From the NCBI GenBank assembly GCA_941918925.1, contig OW799234.1:8957001-9021000 (forward strand): a DNA stretch of 64,000 nt, read 5' to 3'. The number at the start of each line of letters is the position of its first letter. The first letter of the stretch is position 1. Shown piece after piece: positions 1 to 10,960 of this stretch. The notes under the pieces are model-generated. The model did not search any database, had not been told where the DNA came from, and was given only the letters and a program-made list of their open reading frames with translations. The DNA comes from Phyto melanocephala (Eukaryota > Arthropoda > Insecta > Diptera > Rhinophoridae). A program made the position numbers and the translations under genes.

Positions 1-220
1 TCACGAAAATGTCACTGGTTGCTATGGGTTTTGGTCTGGCGGGCTCATTGGTTCATATTCTTTTCAAAACGATGCCAACGGCGAGTGCAGTATGTCGATG
101 ACTACCAATTTCTTTTGGTCTGAACTGTGTTGTTTTAACAGGACTGGGAAACATGGCACATACCTCCTGCCACATTGGACATTTGAAACGAGCGATTTGA
201 GGACATGATCATCTCTAGTA
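1..220 (+). pseudogene. Decayed mariner transposase fragment at window edge
   Basis: One frame reads FWSGGLIGSYSFQNDANGEC, then TTNFFWSEL. This matches the stretch of Tc1/mariner DD41D-type transposases between the first and second catalytic aspartates (compare VxGG(I/L)IGPYFF..NDAG in the better preserved copies here). Further on the frame breaks up, but remnants of the HTA and FET positions remain. There is no intact ORF and the 5' part lies outside the window. It is inactive and old, given the number of substitutions. Confidence 0.6.
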
Positions 221-921
221 GAGGTAATATGAACTAATCATCAAAAAAGTGTATTTTGATCTGGCCTTCGTGAATGAGCTACAAACCACAACTGTCTTTA
301 AAGCCAACACAATCCATGCTAGTGTTCAAATTCAACCTGTTTTATGCGCTAGAGCCATGCAAATTTGATATTTCGTATGTGCGCCACTTAAAAAAGAAAC
401 AGACACTGGCACGATATTATCTTCCCTATATCTTATACACACACTTTGTGCGATTTAAATTTAATGATATACGGCACTTAATAAAATTCGTGTTAAATTA
501 AACTCACGTTGTGTATTTAAAATCTCGAAACCATTCAAGTGATCTCAAAGAAATTTCGTTGGGAATATGTTTGACTTCAGCTTAAGAGAATCGGTAACAA
601 AAAAATTTCATTCCGTATTTGTATTTAAGGAACAATAATCTCTTTAGGCTTGTAAGCTTCGCATAATTTAATCTCTTACAAGTTGCCCTACTTGAAGCGA
701 AAATGAACAAAATTTATCACAAAGAAAATACACTATTCGATATATAGAGAGAGAACTATAATCGTTGTAGTTCACTATCCTAAAACAGGTACTGTCCCAA
801 CCTGTGACAAGACGTCTGTCCAGGGTTTGTAGTTTATAATAAAATGACAAACAAAACTCAGCATGAATTATAAAAAGTTGCCAGATTTGACAGTTAAACA
901 CGTTTGCCACTCAAAATCACA
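221..921. other. Gene-free AT-rich stretch
   Basis: No coding signal, recognisable repeat or RNA gene was seen. Short open frames here have no domain similarity and the base composition is that of flanking non-coding DNA. Confidence 0.5.
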
Positions 922-923
922 TA

Positions 924-1754
924 TGGGCATTTCCATGTCATCGTACGTGACATTTGTACTCCTATAAAGTGCAGTAATTTTTTCAAAAGTAAGAGTAACT
1001 GAAACAAAATTAGATCTGTATGTTCATTGTTGTCTAAAATATCCAGAAAAATAAGAATTTATCGTACGTGACATAAAACAGAAGTGATTTTGAGGTATTT
1101 ATGGAAATATGAAAAAATCTGCGATTCTTGGGAGGTAATTTTTCTTTTTTTGTTTCTTACACCAAACCAAATATTTTTCTTTTAAAATCCATCATACTTA
1201 ATTGAAAACAATCTTGAAATGATTTTATAATAAATTCAATTTAATATCGTTCGTGACATATTGTACGTGACAAATTTTTCTCTAGTAGTATTCTTAGGTT
1301 ATAAAATTTATATTATGTTAAGAAAAAAAGTTAAATTCTAAATTAGGTGCTCTTGCGACTGTTCAAATACGAATGACGGAGACAAATAATGTTTTTGTAC
1401 TACGTACGTGACATTAAAATAACATCCAAGGGAAATCAAAAAAAAATACCGCTAATTGGACTGTATATTTTCTTTTTTCCAATGGATCTTGTTAATTGTT
1501 GTTGTTACCTTAATTTTAAAACATATTTACAATTACAATTTATTTTTACAATTTAGTCGCTAAAAAAAATAGTTGATTGCAATTTTTTTAAATAAGTCAA
1601 AGAGATAATCAAAGAGATAAAATAATTTAATAAGCTCTTAATACCTGCGCATAATAAAATTTGAGTGTTTTTTTTCATTAATAAACTTATATTGAAAAAC
1701 TTTGAAGAGTTTTTATTTTTACAGTCGTGGTTGACATATTCATGGAAATGTCCA
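924..1754. mobile_element. TA-flanked TIR element (MITE), copy 1
   Basis: The left terminus TGGGCATTTCCATG (924-937) is inverted at the right end as CATGGAAATGTCCA (1741-1754), and TA flanks both sides (922-923, 1755-1756). That fits a Tc1/mariner-type insertion. Inside are several copies of a TACGTGACAT-like motif (about 943, 1064, 1248, 1260 and 1403). No transposase frame is present, so it is non-autonomous. A second copy with better preserved ends lies at 8108-8873. Confidence 0.75.
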
Positions 1755-1766
1755 TATATGTAACAT

Positions 1767-1933
1767 GTCACATATATGTGACTTCTTAAATAAAATGTAT
1801 ATTTGTAAGTTTCTTATACATCTTAGTCTCTGGTACAATGTGGCTTTCAATTGAAGGCTATGGTTTGTGTATAACTGTAGGTAGTTTTGATAAGGTATAC
1901 CGAATTTTTTTTTATGTGTCACATATATGTGAC
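1767..1933. repeat. Two identical 16-bp palindromes
   Basis: GTCACATATATGTGAC occurs at 1767-1782 and again at 1918-1933, just outside the right end of the upstream MITE. Both are perfect palindromes with 135 bp between them. They could be the termini of a tiny inserted element or paired protein-binding sites. Nothing in the sequence decides between these. Confidence 0.7.
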
Positions 1934-1939
1934 AAAATA

Positions 1940-3040
1940 TTTTTTTTACTTTCGAGTTTCTAAAGAAAATGTGAAAAATTGCTGTTCGAATGAAGTATTT
2001 TAAAACACCCGCGAAATATCTGTTGAAGTGGTACCAGTTGCGTTTAAAGTGGAAAAACTAATTACCACCAACACAAGGACATACAATCAACTGTAAATTG
2101 ACTTGACTTTTAAAAAGGTTTTCTTGGCTTTCTGTATTCGCTGAAATATTATCATGAATTTTACATTTATGAAAAATTGCATATTAATTGCTTATTTTAC
2201 ATCTTTAAACAACAATTTGAAGATCATGGAAATAATCATAAATAACATTTATTTATTTCTCGAGCAAATGAAAACTTCAACGGCATTTGTTTATAGCTAT
2301 TTAAGTACCATAACTCTTCTCATTAGTTTGTCCTACACGCAATTAAACACAAATGGCTTTAGCTTTTTAGCCTGCATATCCAGGAGCTAGCAAACAAACA
2401 CTACTGCCAGTATCTCAGCAGTAAACTAGGCTCACCAATAAATCCTTAAGAGTTTTCAGAGCAACTATATATAAAACAAACAATAACAACAAGGTAACTA
2501 GAAGAAACTTTATCCTCTATACCTTTAAATCCTGTATACTGAAGCAGCAGCACCACCACCACCACCACTAACAACAGCAAACACAAAAAGGAAACATTGC
2601 CAAAATAATGTATTTGAAGGAAAAATTTGTCGTTGGCGTTCACATCCGTTTATGTTCATATTTTTCCGTTTTTATTTTTTTTCCAAAAAATTTATTACTC
2701 ACAAAATATCACCTGTGCGTCGTAGTTTCTGTATACGTTTGTAAGTATGTATATAGTTGTGTAATTGTTGCTGAAAAAGCCAAATTTGTTTGGGTTATAA
2801 ATTTTAAATAAAGTTTTTGGCGCTTTTTCCCTACAAATTTCATTTATAAACGGGCACACAAAAATAATTTATTGAGAAATAGAATGTTGTAAAGAGAAAA
2901 TTAATGGTGCATTAGTTACATACATCTAAGATCGATAATAGATTTTGTCGTTTGGAGAGTATTTCTAAGATCCCTGCAGCACAATAAAAAAGTTAAAATT
3001 TTTGTAAACTAAAAGAAATACTTCAAATCTGTCCAAAAGA
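1940..3040. other. Gene-free AT-rich stretch
   Basis: No host gene is seen. The only local structure is a short CAC/CAG triplet run near 2545-2580. Small ORFs here lack domain similarity. Confidence 0.45.
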
Positions 3041-3049
3041 TGTTAAATT

Positions 3050-3240
3050 CTCTTACAGTTGTCAGATCTGGTAACTCTATTTTATGTGCTCTGTTTGGTC
3101 CACCATTTTGTCATGAATAAACCAACAGTAGAACAACGTCATGATGATGCATAATGTTACTGTGCGCTACATTTACTTTACGGTCATGACAATAATTTCT
3201 CTGAGTATCCAATTTGATTAATCATCAATCATACATAAAC
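3050..3240 (+). pseudogene. Mariner 5' fragment (leader and HTH start)
   Basis: The leader-like text GTCAGATCTGGTAACTCT is followed by a start resembling MNKPTVEQR and then ALHLLYGHDNN. These correspond to the N-terminus (MNRLTxEQR) and the ALRPIYGRHNRPSE region of the DD41D mariners elsewhere in this window. The two parts are in different frames and no catalytic region follows, so this is a truncated relic. Confidence 0.5.
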
Positions 3241-3279
3241 TCTAAATCAATTCAGCTTACGGGCTTGAAGGAGTGGAGT

Positions 3280-5560
3280 AGAGATGCAAAACTATCGATA
3301 GTCACCCCACTCGATAGTTTCGATAGTCGATAGAAGTCCCATTCGATAGTTTCGATATTTTGTCATAAAACTATCGATAGTATCGAATAAACAATGGAAT
3401 GGTTTTAAAATGTTTTGTTTGTAAAGTTGTTAAAATTGCAGAGTTGCTATTTTAAAACTTAAATAGACTTTAAATGCACAAAATAGGTAATTTAAGTTTT
3501 TTTTAACTTTGTACTGAGAAACAGAATTTTGTGTTTAAATAGAATTTAAATATAAATATCATTTAAATAAGATGTTCAAAACTGGGCCGATTGTTTTTAT
3601 AGCATGTTAATTTAATAAGAAAAGCCAATGAAAAAAATCATTAAAAAATCATGTTAAATCAGCATGATTTTAGTTGACTTCACTGTTATTTTTTGACTGT
3701 TATTAATTGAAAGACAAATTTCATTTTTTCAACAAACTATATTTATAATACAATAACAATTAACAAAAAAACAATTCAAATAAAAAAAAAAACAAACAAA
3801 ATAATAAGGGAATATACCAAGGTATATTTATAAGGTATAAAATAAATTCAGTTCTTATTATAATTATTTGAGATCGGTTAACTGCAGTGAATCAGTTTTA
3901 CTGAGACACCCAATAATTTTTATTATTAAATAACAACCTGTCTACAGTCTTCGGTTTTAAGCAACTTCTGCGATCAGATAATATATATTCGGCTTTGCTG
4001 AACATTCTTTCAGACTCGGTAGAAGTCGCGGGTATACACAAAAATTTTAAGGCACAAGATTTTATAAGTGACATTTCGTTTTCCTGAAAATATAAAACTT
4101 CAGAAATTCTTCAATTAAATGCAATACATACATATTTACCTTCCAATACACCAACGGATCGCTTTCAATTGCAGTGTTGGCGTTTTCCAAATATTGCCTT
4201 AGCGATATAATGGCATCTACTTGATGTGTTTTTACTTTGCTGTCAATTTTGGTTTTAACAAATTGTAAAAGCGCTGTTGGTTTTAGCCTAATATTTTTCG
4301 ATGTTGACGGTTCTGAATCCTGCAAAGAGATAGTCTTATTTATGCAGCTCAACTCATTTTGCAATAACTGTGCTCCTTTATCTGCATTACCGGGAAATAA
4401 AAAACCTTCTTTCTTAAAGCGGGGGTCTATCCAAGTTCCAATTCTTGTTGTTGTTCGTTCCTCGTAAGGAAACAGTATTTTTTTACTCTATCAATGAGTA
4501 AAATACATATTTGCTGACCTTCCGAAGTATTTAAATTATTTTTAGTCTCGTTAAGCGTTTGAAAAAGACCAGAAACAAGTGGAATAATTAATGATACAGT
4601 AATATTTGTGCTGGATGATGTTTGAATAGTTGCTGAATCAAATGGTGAAAGTAGTTGCTTCAGGTCCTTTAATACTTCTATATCGTCCGCCGTCAAAGAT
4701 GGCGGTGCTTTTGGAGTAGCCAAAAGAACATTCGATATAAAATTATTTGTGATCAAAATTCGTTCTATTATTCTTAAAGCGCTATCCCATCGTGTAGGTA
4801 CCTCCTGCAGTAAACTATATGGCTTGTCTCTTCCTTGTTCAGCTTTGAATTTCTCGTAGGCAATAGTACTGCTTTTAAAATAGGTGACAATCCTTTTACA
4901 TTTAACCAAAATGTATTTTATACAATCTTGACTTAAACAGTCTTGCACTACAAGATTCAAGGTATGTGCGAAACATGGCAAATGTCTTTTTTGCAACAAA
5001 TCGCATGCTTTTATCATAGTACTATCATTATCAGTAACAATTGATGTAACTTTTTCCGTAATACCCCATTCATCTAATACTGCGCGCAATGACAATGCTA
5101 TATTTTCCGCATTGTGATTTGTGGCCGTCAAAAGTTGCTAGGTTGACAAAACTGCAGTTCAAAGAACAAGTTCTTTTGTTATAAAATGGCACGTAACTGT
5201 TAAGTACCCTTCATTTACCCGTGACGTCCAGCAGTCAGATGTAATGGCGCAATATTCTATTTCATCAATCATGGTTTTCAATTTTCTTTTTGCATTATCA
5301 TATAAATTTGCCATCATAACATTTTGCAGCGTGGTCCTTGATGGTAAAACAAAGCGCGGGTCCAGACATTTCACAAAGTTGCGAAAACCTTCATCCTCCA
5401 CTAAACTAAAAGGTTGTACATCAGTAGCAATCATTGTCATTAGGGGGCTGTCAAAAATTTTTTACGATCTGCTTCAGAGCCGTAAGTTTTTGGCTTACTA
5501 AAAAACGTTTGTATCTAGACATTTTTAACTTATGTTTGAGGTTTCAGATTAAGAACTCTG
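3280..5560 (-). mobile_element. Degenerate hAT transposon (Ac/ZBED-like), 5' end lost
   Basis: The end near 3280 begins TAGAGATGCAAAACTATCGA and carries six TCGATAG motifs plus variants within 3291-3388, typical of hAT subterminal repeats. Minus-strand transposase pieces follow. No matching inverted terminus was found beyond 5560, so the transposase 5' side appears truncated or decayed, and no target duplication could be confirmed. Confidence 0.75.
3898..5461 (-). pseudogene. hAT transposase, broken, with an intron
   Basis: Read on the minus strand, the protein has a catalytic-core start (MIATDVQPFSLVEDEGFRNF, then ITSDCWTSRVNEGYLTVTCH), a central part (VTDNDSTMIKAC, LPCFAHTLNLVVQ, then VPTRWDSALRIIER), a DPRFKKEGF motif, and the C-terminal dimerisation region (ATSTESERMFSKAEYILSDR, ending NYWVSQ at stop 3898-3900). 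The last two parts are joined by a 56-bp GT-AG intron (4139-4084) between YWK and ENEMS. There are two in-frame stops near 5159 and 5141 and a frameshift at the DPRF motif (about 4427), so it is inactive. The motifs place it in the Ac/ZBED group of hAT. The BED finger N-terminus was not found. Confidence 0.85.
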
Positions 5561-5619
5561 AATTGTGGCAGACAACTTTCGATTTATCTACTGTCAATAG
5601 GAAATTTCCAACACATTAA

Positions 5620-6954
5620 TCTACTAACAAAAAAACTAACGATGTATTTACTATCTTTTAATAAAAAAAGGCAATTTTATTAAAAATTTTCGCTCTAAGA
5701 ATTCTTGGAAAAATAATCAAAAAACATCTGTGTTTCTAACCCTTTTTGTTGTTTCCCCAACCCCCATACAATATGTTGCACGTTATGAACATGGACTACA
5801 AAATAATCTCTATTTAAATGTTTAATCCAGTGGCCGCGGCTGTTTACGGAAACAACAAGATGACAATTAAAATATGTGGGCATCATGTTTAAATTTTTAT
5901 TTACACGGAAATAAAATAGAAAAAAGAAAGAATAAAAATTTACAAAAAAAAAGGAATACTACAAATACATTAGAAAAAGTGATATTAAGCAAGTAAATAT
6001 GTTAAAAAAAACGCACAAATAAATACAAACGGAAATGTCCTAAAAAAGGATTAATACAATCAAATTACCTTTTTTTTTCTTTTCAATGGCATAAAAAAAA
6101 ATAAAATAAAAAGAAATCTGTAAAAATAAGGGGGGTGTTACTTCAAATAAAAAATTCATAAAAAACCCCGAGATGCAGTTACACGTACAAATATCTGTTT
6201 ATGTTTGTCTTGTCTAACCCACGGAAATAAGCCTTGTTTCACCCTTTTATCTTGTAATTTTTATGACAAAAATGCGTGTCTTTTTTGCTAAATACGAAAA
6301 GTATTTTTTTAATTTTTATTAACTAAATACTTTTAAATATAGAGGCGTGTTGTTTTTTTTTTCTTCCTAATTTTGTGTAATAAAATAAGAGAGAGGAAAA
6401 AACAAATTGCATATAAATATTGTAGAAATTATGGCTGCTGTAGGATAACGGAAATACCTAGAAAACAAAACTGATATCCTTTGTAAATATCCAGTTGTTA
6501 TAAAGTGAGGGTTTAATTTGCAATTAGTTTAGACTTAGTTATACCTAATTGCGCTAATTACATTTAATCAAGCTTATTTGAAATGCCTACACTTGTTTTA
6601 CTCTTTTAAATTTTTTTACAAAGTGTTTTTTTTAATTTCTTGAAACGACGAATGTTAATGTTATTTAGGCAGCAAGAAGCAAAATAAGTAAGAAGAAACA
6701 ATAAGTAAAATATTGGTTAATGGTGGAGAGATTCAATAAAGGTGATAGAAAAACCAATTTATATTTTTAGTTTTAGGTTATTGTTTTCTAACCACCAGAC
6801 TTTGGTGAAACCTTCAAGCTTGCCCAATGAGACAAAAACAAGTTTTGTTATAGACTTATGTCGTTTTGTCTCCAAAAGCAGTAGTTAAGTGACCAACCAA
6901 ACCGGGAATATTCATAGCGTTAATCTGTTTGGGCTTGTATTTGATAAGTCGTTT
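5620..6954. other. Gene-free AT-rich stretch
   Basis: Only AT-rich sequence with poly-A and poly-T runs was seen. The ORFs in it show no domain features. Confidence 0.45.
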
Positions 6955-6962
6955 GTGAATAC

Positions 6963-8012
6963 TAGGGTGATCGATTATTCAACTTTTTTAAGAAACCGGT
7001 TTTCAAATAGTTTAAAATTTAGAATTAAAAAAAAACCGGTTGCTATTTTGAAAATTGAGAAAAAACCGGTTAACCGGTTCGAATATATAAAATATAATAT
7101 TTAAAGAAAAACTAAAAAATATTTAAAAAAAGATTATAATAAAAATTATATCTAAATATAAATTTTTACATTTTTAATATGTTTGGCTGCACAATTACGC
7201 AATAACTGACATGAATGCAGTTGACCCATTTGGTTTTAATTATTTGAATTTAAGGACAAAAGGTACTCTTTACAAGTAAAATAAATAAGTATTACAATAA
7301 ACTAATACATAAATAAATAAGACTTTTTATAAGTCTGTTATAAATTTTTATATCTCCTTCTGTACATTTTTTAAATGTTAAATAGATCTTTTAAACTAAT
7401 ATGCACTAACGTATTTTGCTTGAAACGATTTCTGTAATTTCAAATACATTTTAAAGGCTAAGGAGAAAATCCTTAAAATTTAATTTTAAAAATTATTTCT
7501 TATACCCCTGACAGACATACAAATATAGGCATAAACTAGTGTGTTCGATGGTTTAATTGAAATTTAAGTTGACAGACACTCAATGCCATTAATTAAAATT
7601 AGGTTCTGGGTGCAGAGATTATTGGTTTTTCTTTATTGCAACTACACTTTTAACCTAAAAGTGATCGACCAGCTAAGTTTATGCTTCAATTACCTTTAAC
7701 TTTTAACGTTATTTTTCTTATTTTACGTTTTTTTTTTTTATACAGCAAATAAATTTCTAACAATATTATGGAAGAGTTTTTAATAGTTTTTATTTTCTGA
7801 TTTTTTGAAACTTTTCGCCTACTAAATATACTATGATACGATTGGTTACAAAGATATACGAAAATAAACTTCAAAAAATAAAAAACCGGTTTTTTTCGGA
7901 CAAAAAACGGTGTATTCCATATTCGAAAAATCAACATTTAGAAAAAACCGCCAGCTGAAATAAAAAAAAAACCGGGTTTTCCACCGGTTGTAAAACCGAG
8001 TCGATCCCCCTA
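6963..8012. mobile_element. Non-autonomous hAT element with 8-bp TSD
   Basis: The target duplication GTGAATAC is present on both sides (6955-6962 and 8013-8020). The termini are TAGGGTGATCGA at the left and TAGGGGGATCGA (reverse complement) at the right. ACCGGTT motifs are repeated near both ends (about 6995-7075 and 7884-7990), as expected for subterminal transposase-binding sites. No transposase frame remains. Eight-base duplications together with short TIRs are diagnostic of hAT. Confidence 0.9.
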
Positions 8013-8107
8013 GTGAATACCAACCAAAAATTTTGCTTCAAAGTTGCTATTATAATCATAAGTTAAATAAAAATATAGTTTACAGCTGAAACTTGCTAGT
8101 TGCCATA

Positions 8108-8873
8108 TGGGCATTTCCATGTCATCGTACGTGACATTTGTACTCCTTTAAAGTGGAGTAATTTTTGCAAAAGTAAAAGTAATGCTCTAAACACATAGAC
8201 GACAGCAAACAGCAAGCAGCAATATGTCAAAAATAAAATCCATGTGTTTAAATGAAAACGATTATTTTGACGGCAGCACGACTGCACAACAGCATTTGCT
8301 GCTGCTGCCAACTTAGGCTATTTTCTATTTTGACGGGCAGCAAGAACAAATATAGTGTTGCCATTACATATATTAAATTGGAAAAAAATAACAAAAACTT
8401 ATTTTTGATATTAAACATAAAAGAACATTACAAAAATACAATAAAGTATTCAATTTGTGTGTTTTTATAGTTTTTCGTGATATTATTACATTTTTTTTAT
8501 CAATAACTTTAATTTTATTCATTATAAAATATATATGCGGCATCCCTGAAATTTGTATTGCTAAAATGCACATCAGCTGATTATTATGTTGTTGCTGTCT
8601 TCAAAATAATTATGAAGCTGACTTCAGAGCAGCATTTGAAGTTGGCAGCATTTGAAGCCATGAAGTTGTGAAGTCTGCTGGCGTCTATGTGTTTAGAGCT
8701 TATCAGAAACAAAATTAGATCTTTATGTTCATTGTTGTCTAAAACATCCAGAAAAATAAAAATATATCGTACGTGACATAAAACAGAAGTGATTTTGAGG
8801 TATTTATGAATGTATGAAAAAATCTGAGTTTTTATTTTTACAGTCGTGGTTGACATATTCATGGAAATGCCCA
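8108..8873. mobile_element. TA-flanked TIR element (MITE), copy 2, host of a nested element
   Basis: The termini TGGGCATTTCCATG (left) and CATGGAAATGCCCA (right) are perfect inverted copies flanked by TA (8106-8107, 8874-8875). The outer parts align with the element at 924-1754, including the TCGTACGTGACAT motifs. The middle has been replaced by an inserted element at 8184-8699. Confidence 0.85.
8184..8699. mobile_element. Nested TIR element inside the MITE
   Basis: The 18-bp inverted ends GCTCTAAACACATAGACG (8184-8201) and its complement (8682-8699) match perfectly. The match continues as xCAGCA with one mismatch. The left arm is rich in CAGCA/GCAGCA. Comparison with the empty site in the copy at 924-1754 shows that this block is an insertion. 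No clear target duplication was identified and no transposase frame is present, so the superfamily is open. Confidence 0.8.
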
Positions 8874-8879
8874 TATGAG

Positions 8880-9500
8880 ATATCGTTTGTACATTAACTG
8901 GAAAAATTTCTAAATTTCAGTTGTTATCCAAAATGGATATACAAGCCTATAACAGTTATTTTAGTGTAAACCAAGGCGTTGTAAACTAAAAGTTAAAAAA
9001 ATCTTCGCTTAAGGAAACACTCGGAACAACAGACCACGGTTAACCCTAGGCGGCCTGGCACAGCTCCAAATAAATAAAATTTGTGGACGAAGTACCAGCT
9101 GCCTTTTTTTATATGTATATGAAATATGCTTTCTAAAGTTGAGATATCATGCGGATCTCCAGAAAGAATTAGGGTTATGATAGCGGTTAGGGATGAATGT
9201 TAAAGAATTAAACATTTAAGTGGATAGGATAGGAAACTTCTTTTACCTATCGTCCCTGTATGTCACAAGTAGCAATTTATTTTATATAACAATCACAAAT
9301 CATGCATAAGTAAATTGTCCAATAGCTCGAACTATTTTATTCCTTGCTCTTAAGCCACAACCACTATATATGTGAAGAAGCTTGTTAAGATCTACTGTTT
9401 CCTCGGGGCATGTTACCTTGTCGATGCCTTGCTGTTATTGCTAGTCGGGGATATAAGGATATTATCAACACCTGTGGCTGAGGCATATAAAGGGTTGTTA
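8880..9500. other. Gene-free stretch
   Basis: No coding or repeat signal is recognised between the MITE and the mariner relic. Confidence 0.4.
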
Positions 9501-9507
9501 AATTTTA

Positions 9508-10136
9508 AGGGCCGATGTTGATTTTGAATAAAACACAAATTATTTAGAAAATTATTGCCATTTCTTTTTATTATGATAATATTGGTAAGGTTCAATTATG
9601 TATGGAACAAAATATCGGCCAAATGGCCGCCGCGATATCGGCGGCACACCTCCATCCGATGGTCGAAATTTTCGATGACGCTGAGGCATAATTGAGGTTC
9701 TATGCCGTTAATGTGCCGAATTATCTCATCCATTAGCTCTTGAATTGTTACTGGCTTATCTACGTACACCTTTTCTTTCAAATAACCCCAAAGAAAGAAA
9801 TCCAGCGGTGTCAAATCAAATGATCTTGGTGGCCAATTGACATCGCCATCACGTGAGATAACACGGCCATTGAATTTGTCGCGCAAAGGAGCCATTGCTT
9901 CGTTAGCTGTGTGACAAGTGGCACCGTCCTGTTGAAACCACATAACGTCCACATCCTTGTCTTTCAATTTGGCCAATAAAAAGTTCGTTATCATCTCACA
10001 ATAGCGAACACCATTGCTCGATTGTATATCTTTCCATGGTTCTAATTGTGTTAGTTGTCTGAAATTGAGAAATGTCAAATTAAATGCAGAAAAAAAACTT
10101 GACGTTTAGGTATTGTTCACATTGAACATCGGCCCT
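9508..10136 (-). mobile_element. DD41D mariner, internally deleted, TIRs intact
   Basis: The ends AGGGCCGATGTT (left) and AACATCGGCCCT (right) are inverted and flanked by TA (9506-9507, 10137-10138). The 629-bp length compares with about 1.2-1.3 kb for a full mariner of this type. The remaining minus-strand ORF holds only the second half of the transposase, so the element is a deletion derivative that could move only in trans. Confidence 0.88.
9596..10078 (-). pseudogene. Mariner transposase C-terminal half
   Basis: The frame holds the second and third catalytic aspartates in MWFQQDGATCHTA and WPPRSFDLTPLDFFLWGYLK, separated by 41 residues (DD41D spacing as in the rosa group of mariners). 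It ends ..RRYRGGHLADILFHT. The HTH DNA-binding region and the SDEAHF first aspartate are absent. The C-terminal part is uninterrupted, which suggests a fairly young deletion derivative. Confidence 0.88.
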
Positions 10137-10149
10137 TAACATTTAACCA

Positions 10150-10960
10150 CCTTTTACATAAAAAGGTTATGGAGACTCAGATGCCGATGAAGCGCATAAG
10201 TCGAATGAAGGGGGTCATGGGGTTGCAATGAGAGCAGGTATAGTGGCATTAGTATCTTTACTGGTGGGTCATAGGAGAATCCTAAACCTCGTGTATAATG
10301 AGGATAGGGAGACTCCGAAGCCCATGAATCGGCCGAGGTGAAGTGTCTGAATCGCACACGGATGGATCTTTGCACAGTGAGTGCTTGGATAATGGCATTA
10401 GTATCTTTTCTGATAGGGGCATAGGACAATAACGGACCTCGTACTTAAAGAGATTAAAGAGACTGAGATCGTGGCAGACTAAGGATCCCAGGTATGTACA
10501 TATTAGGAGTGAATGCTATGGGTGACCTCGGTCTTATGTAGGTTTCGGTGATTACGAAGGACTGTGCGATTAGCATTGTTGGCAATCACCAGTCTGTAGT
10601 GACGCGGCACCCATTTGTAGCCATAAAACAATTTGCGAGCGTAGGGGGTCGAAAAGGGTCATAAATAGTAGTGGTCTGCTTCGATATTCCTATAACACAT
10701 ATAAGATCTACTGGTTCCTGTTGCACAAGACTAGACATGAGTAAAAACTCCTTTCATTTTTAGGTCCGTACAGCCTCTCTATATCTCTATACCGCATTAG
10801 AATAACATTGAGATAACGTAAATCACCAATATGACATACCCGGAGAGAAGTCAAATAACTTTAAGGCCTAAGCTATTGGTAGCACCTCTACTTTGCATTG
10901 CAGTAACATCTAGACGGAAATCACCAATATGTCATGTCTTGAGAGGAAGTCAAACACAAA
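10150..10960. repeat. Degenerate tandem repeats of two kinds
   Basis: Between about 10165 and 10480, three diverged units each begin with a GAGACTCxGA-like string; two of them carry GGCATTAGTATCTTT (near 10236 and 10392). Between 10819 and 10960 a separate repeat, AAATCACCAATATG, recurs with a period of 98 bp (10819 and 10917), followed in both cases by a GAGAG..AGTCAAA string. No function or family is recognised. Confidence 0.55.

Noticed and set aside
3291..3388. TATCGATA cluster read as a host DRE promoter
   Set aside because: No host gene lies downstream in either direction and the cluster sits at the end of a hAT transposon, so subterminal repeats are the simpler reading.
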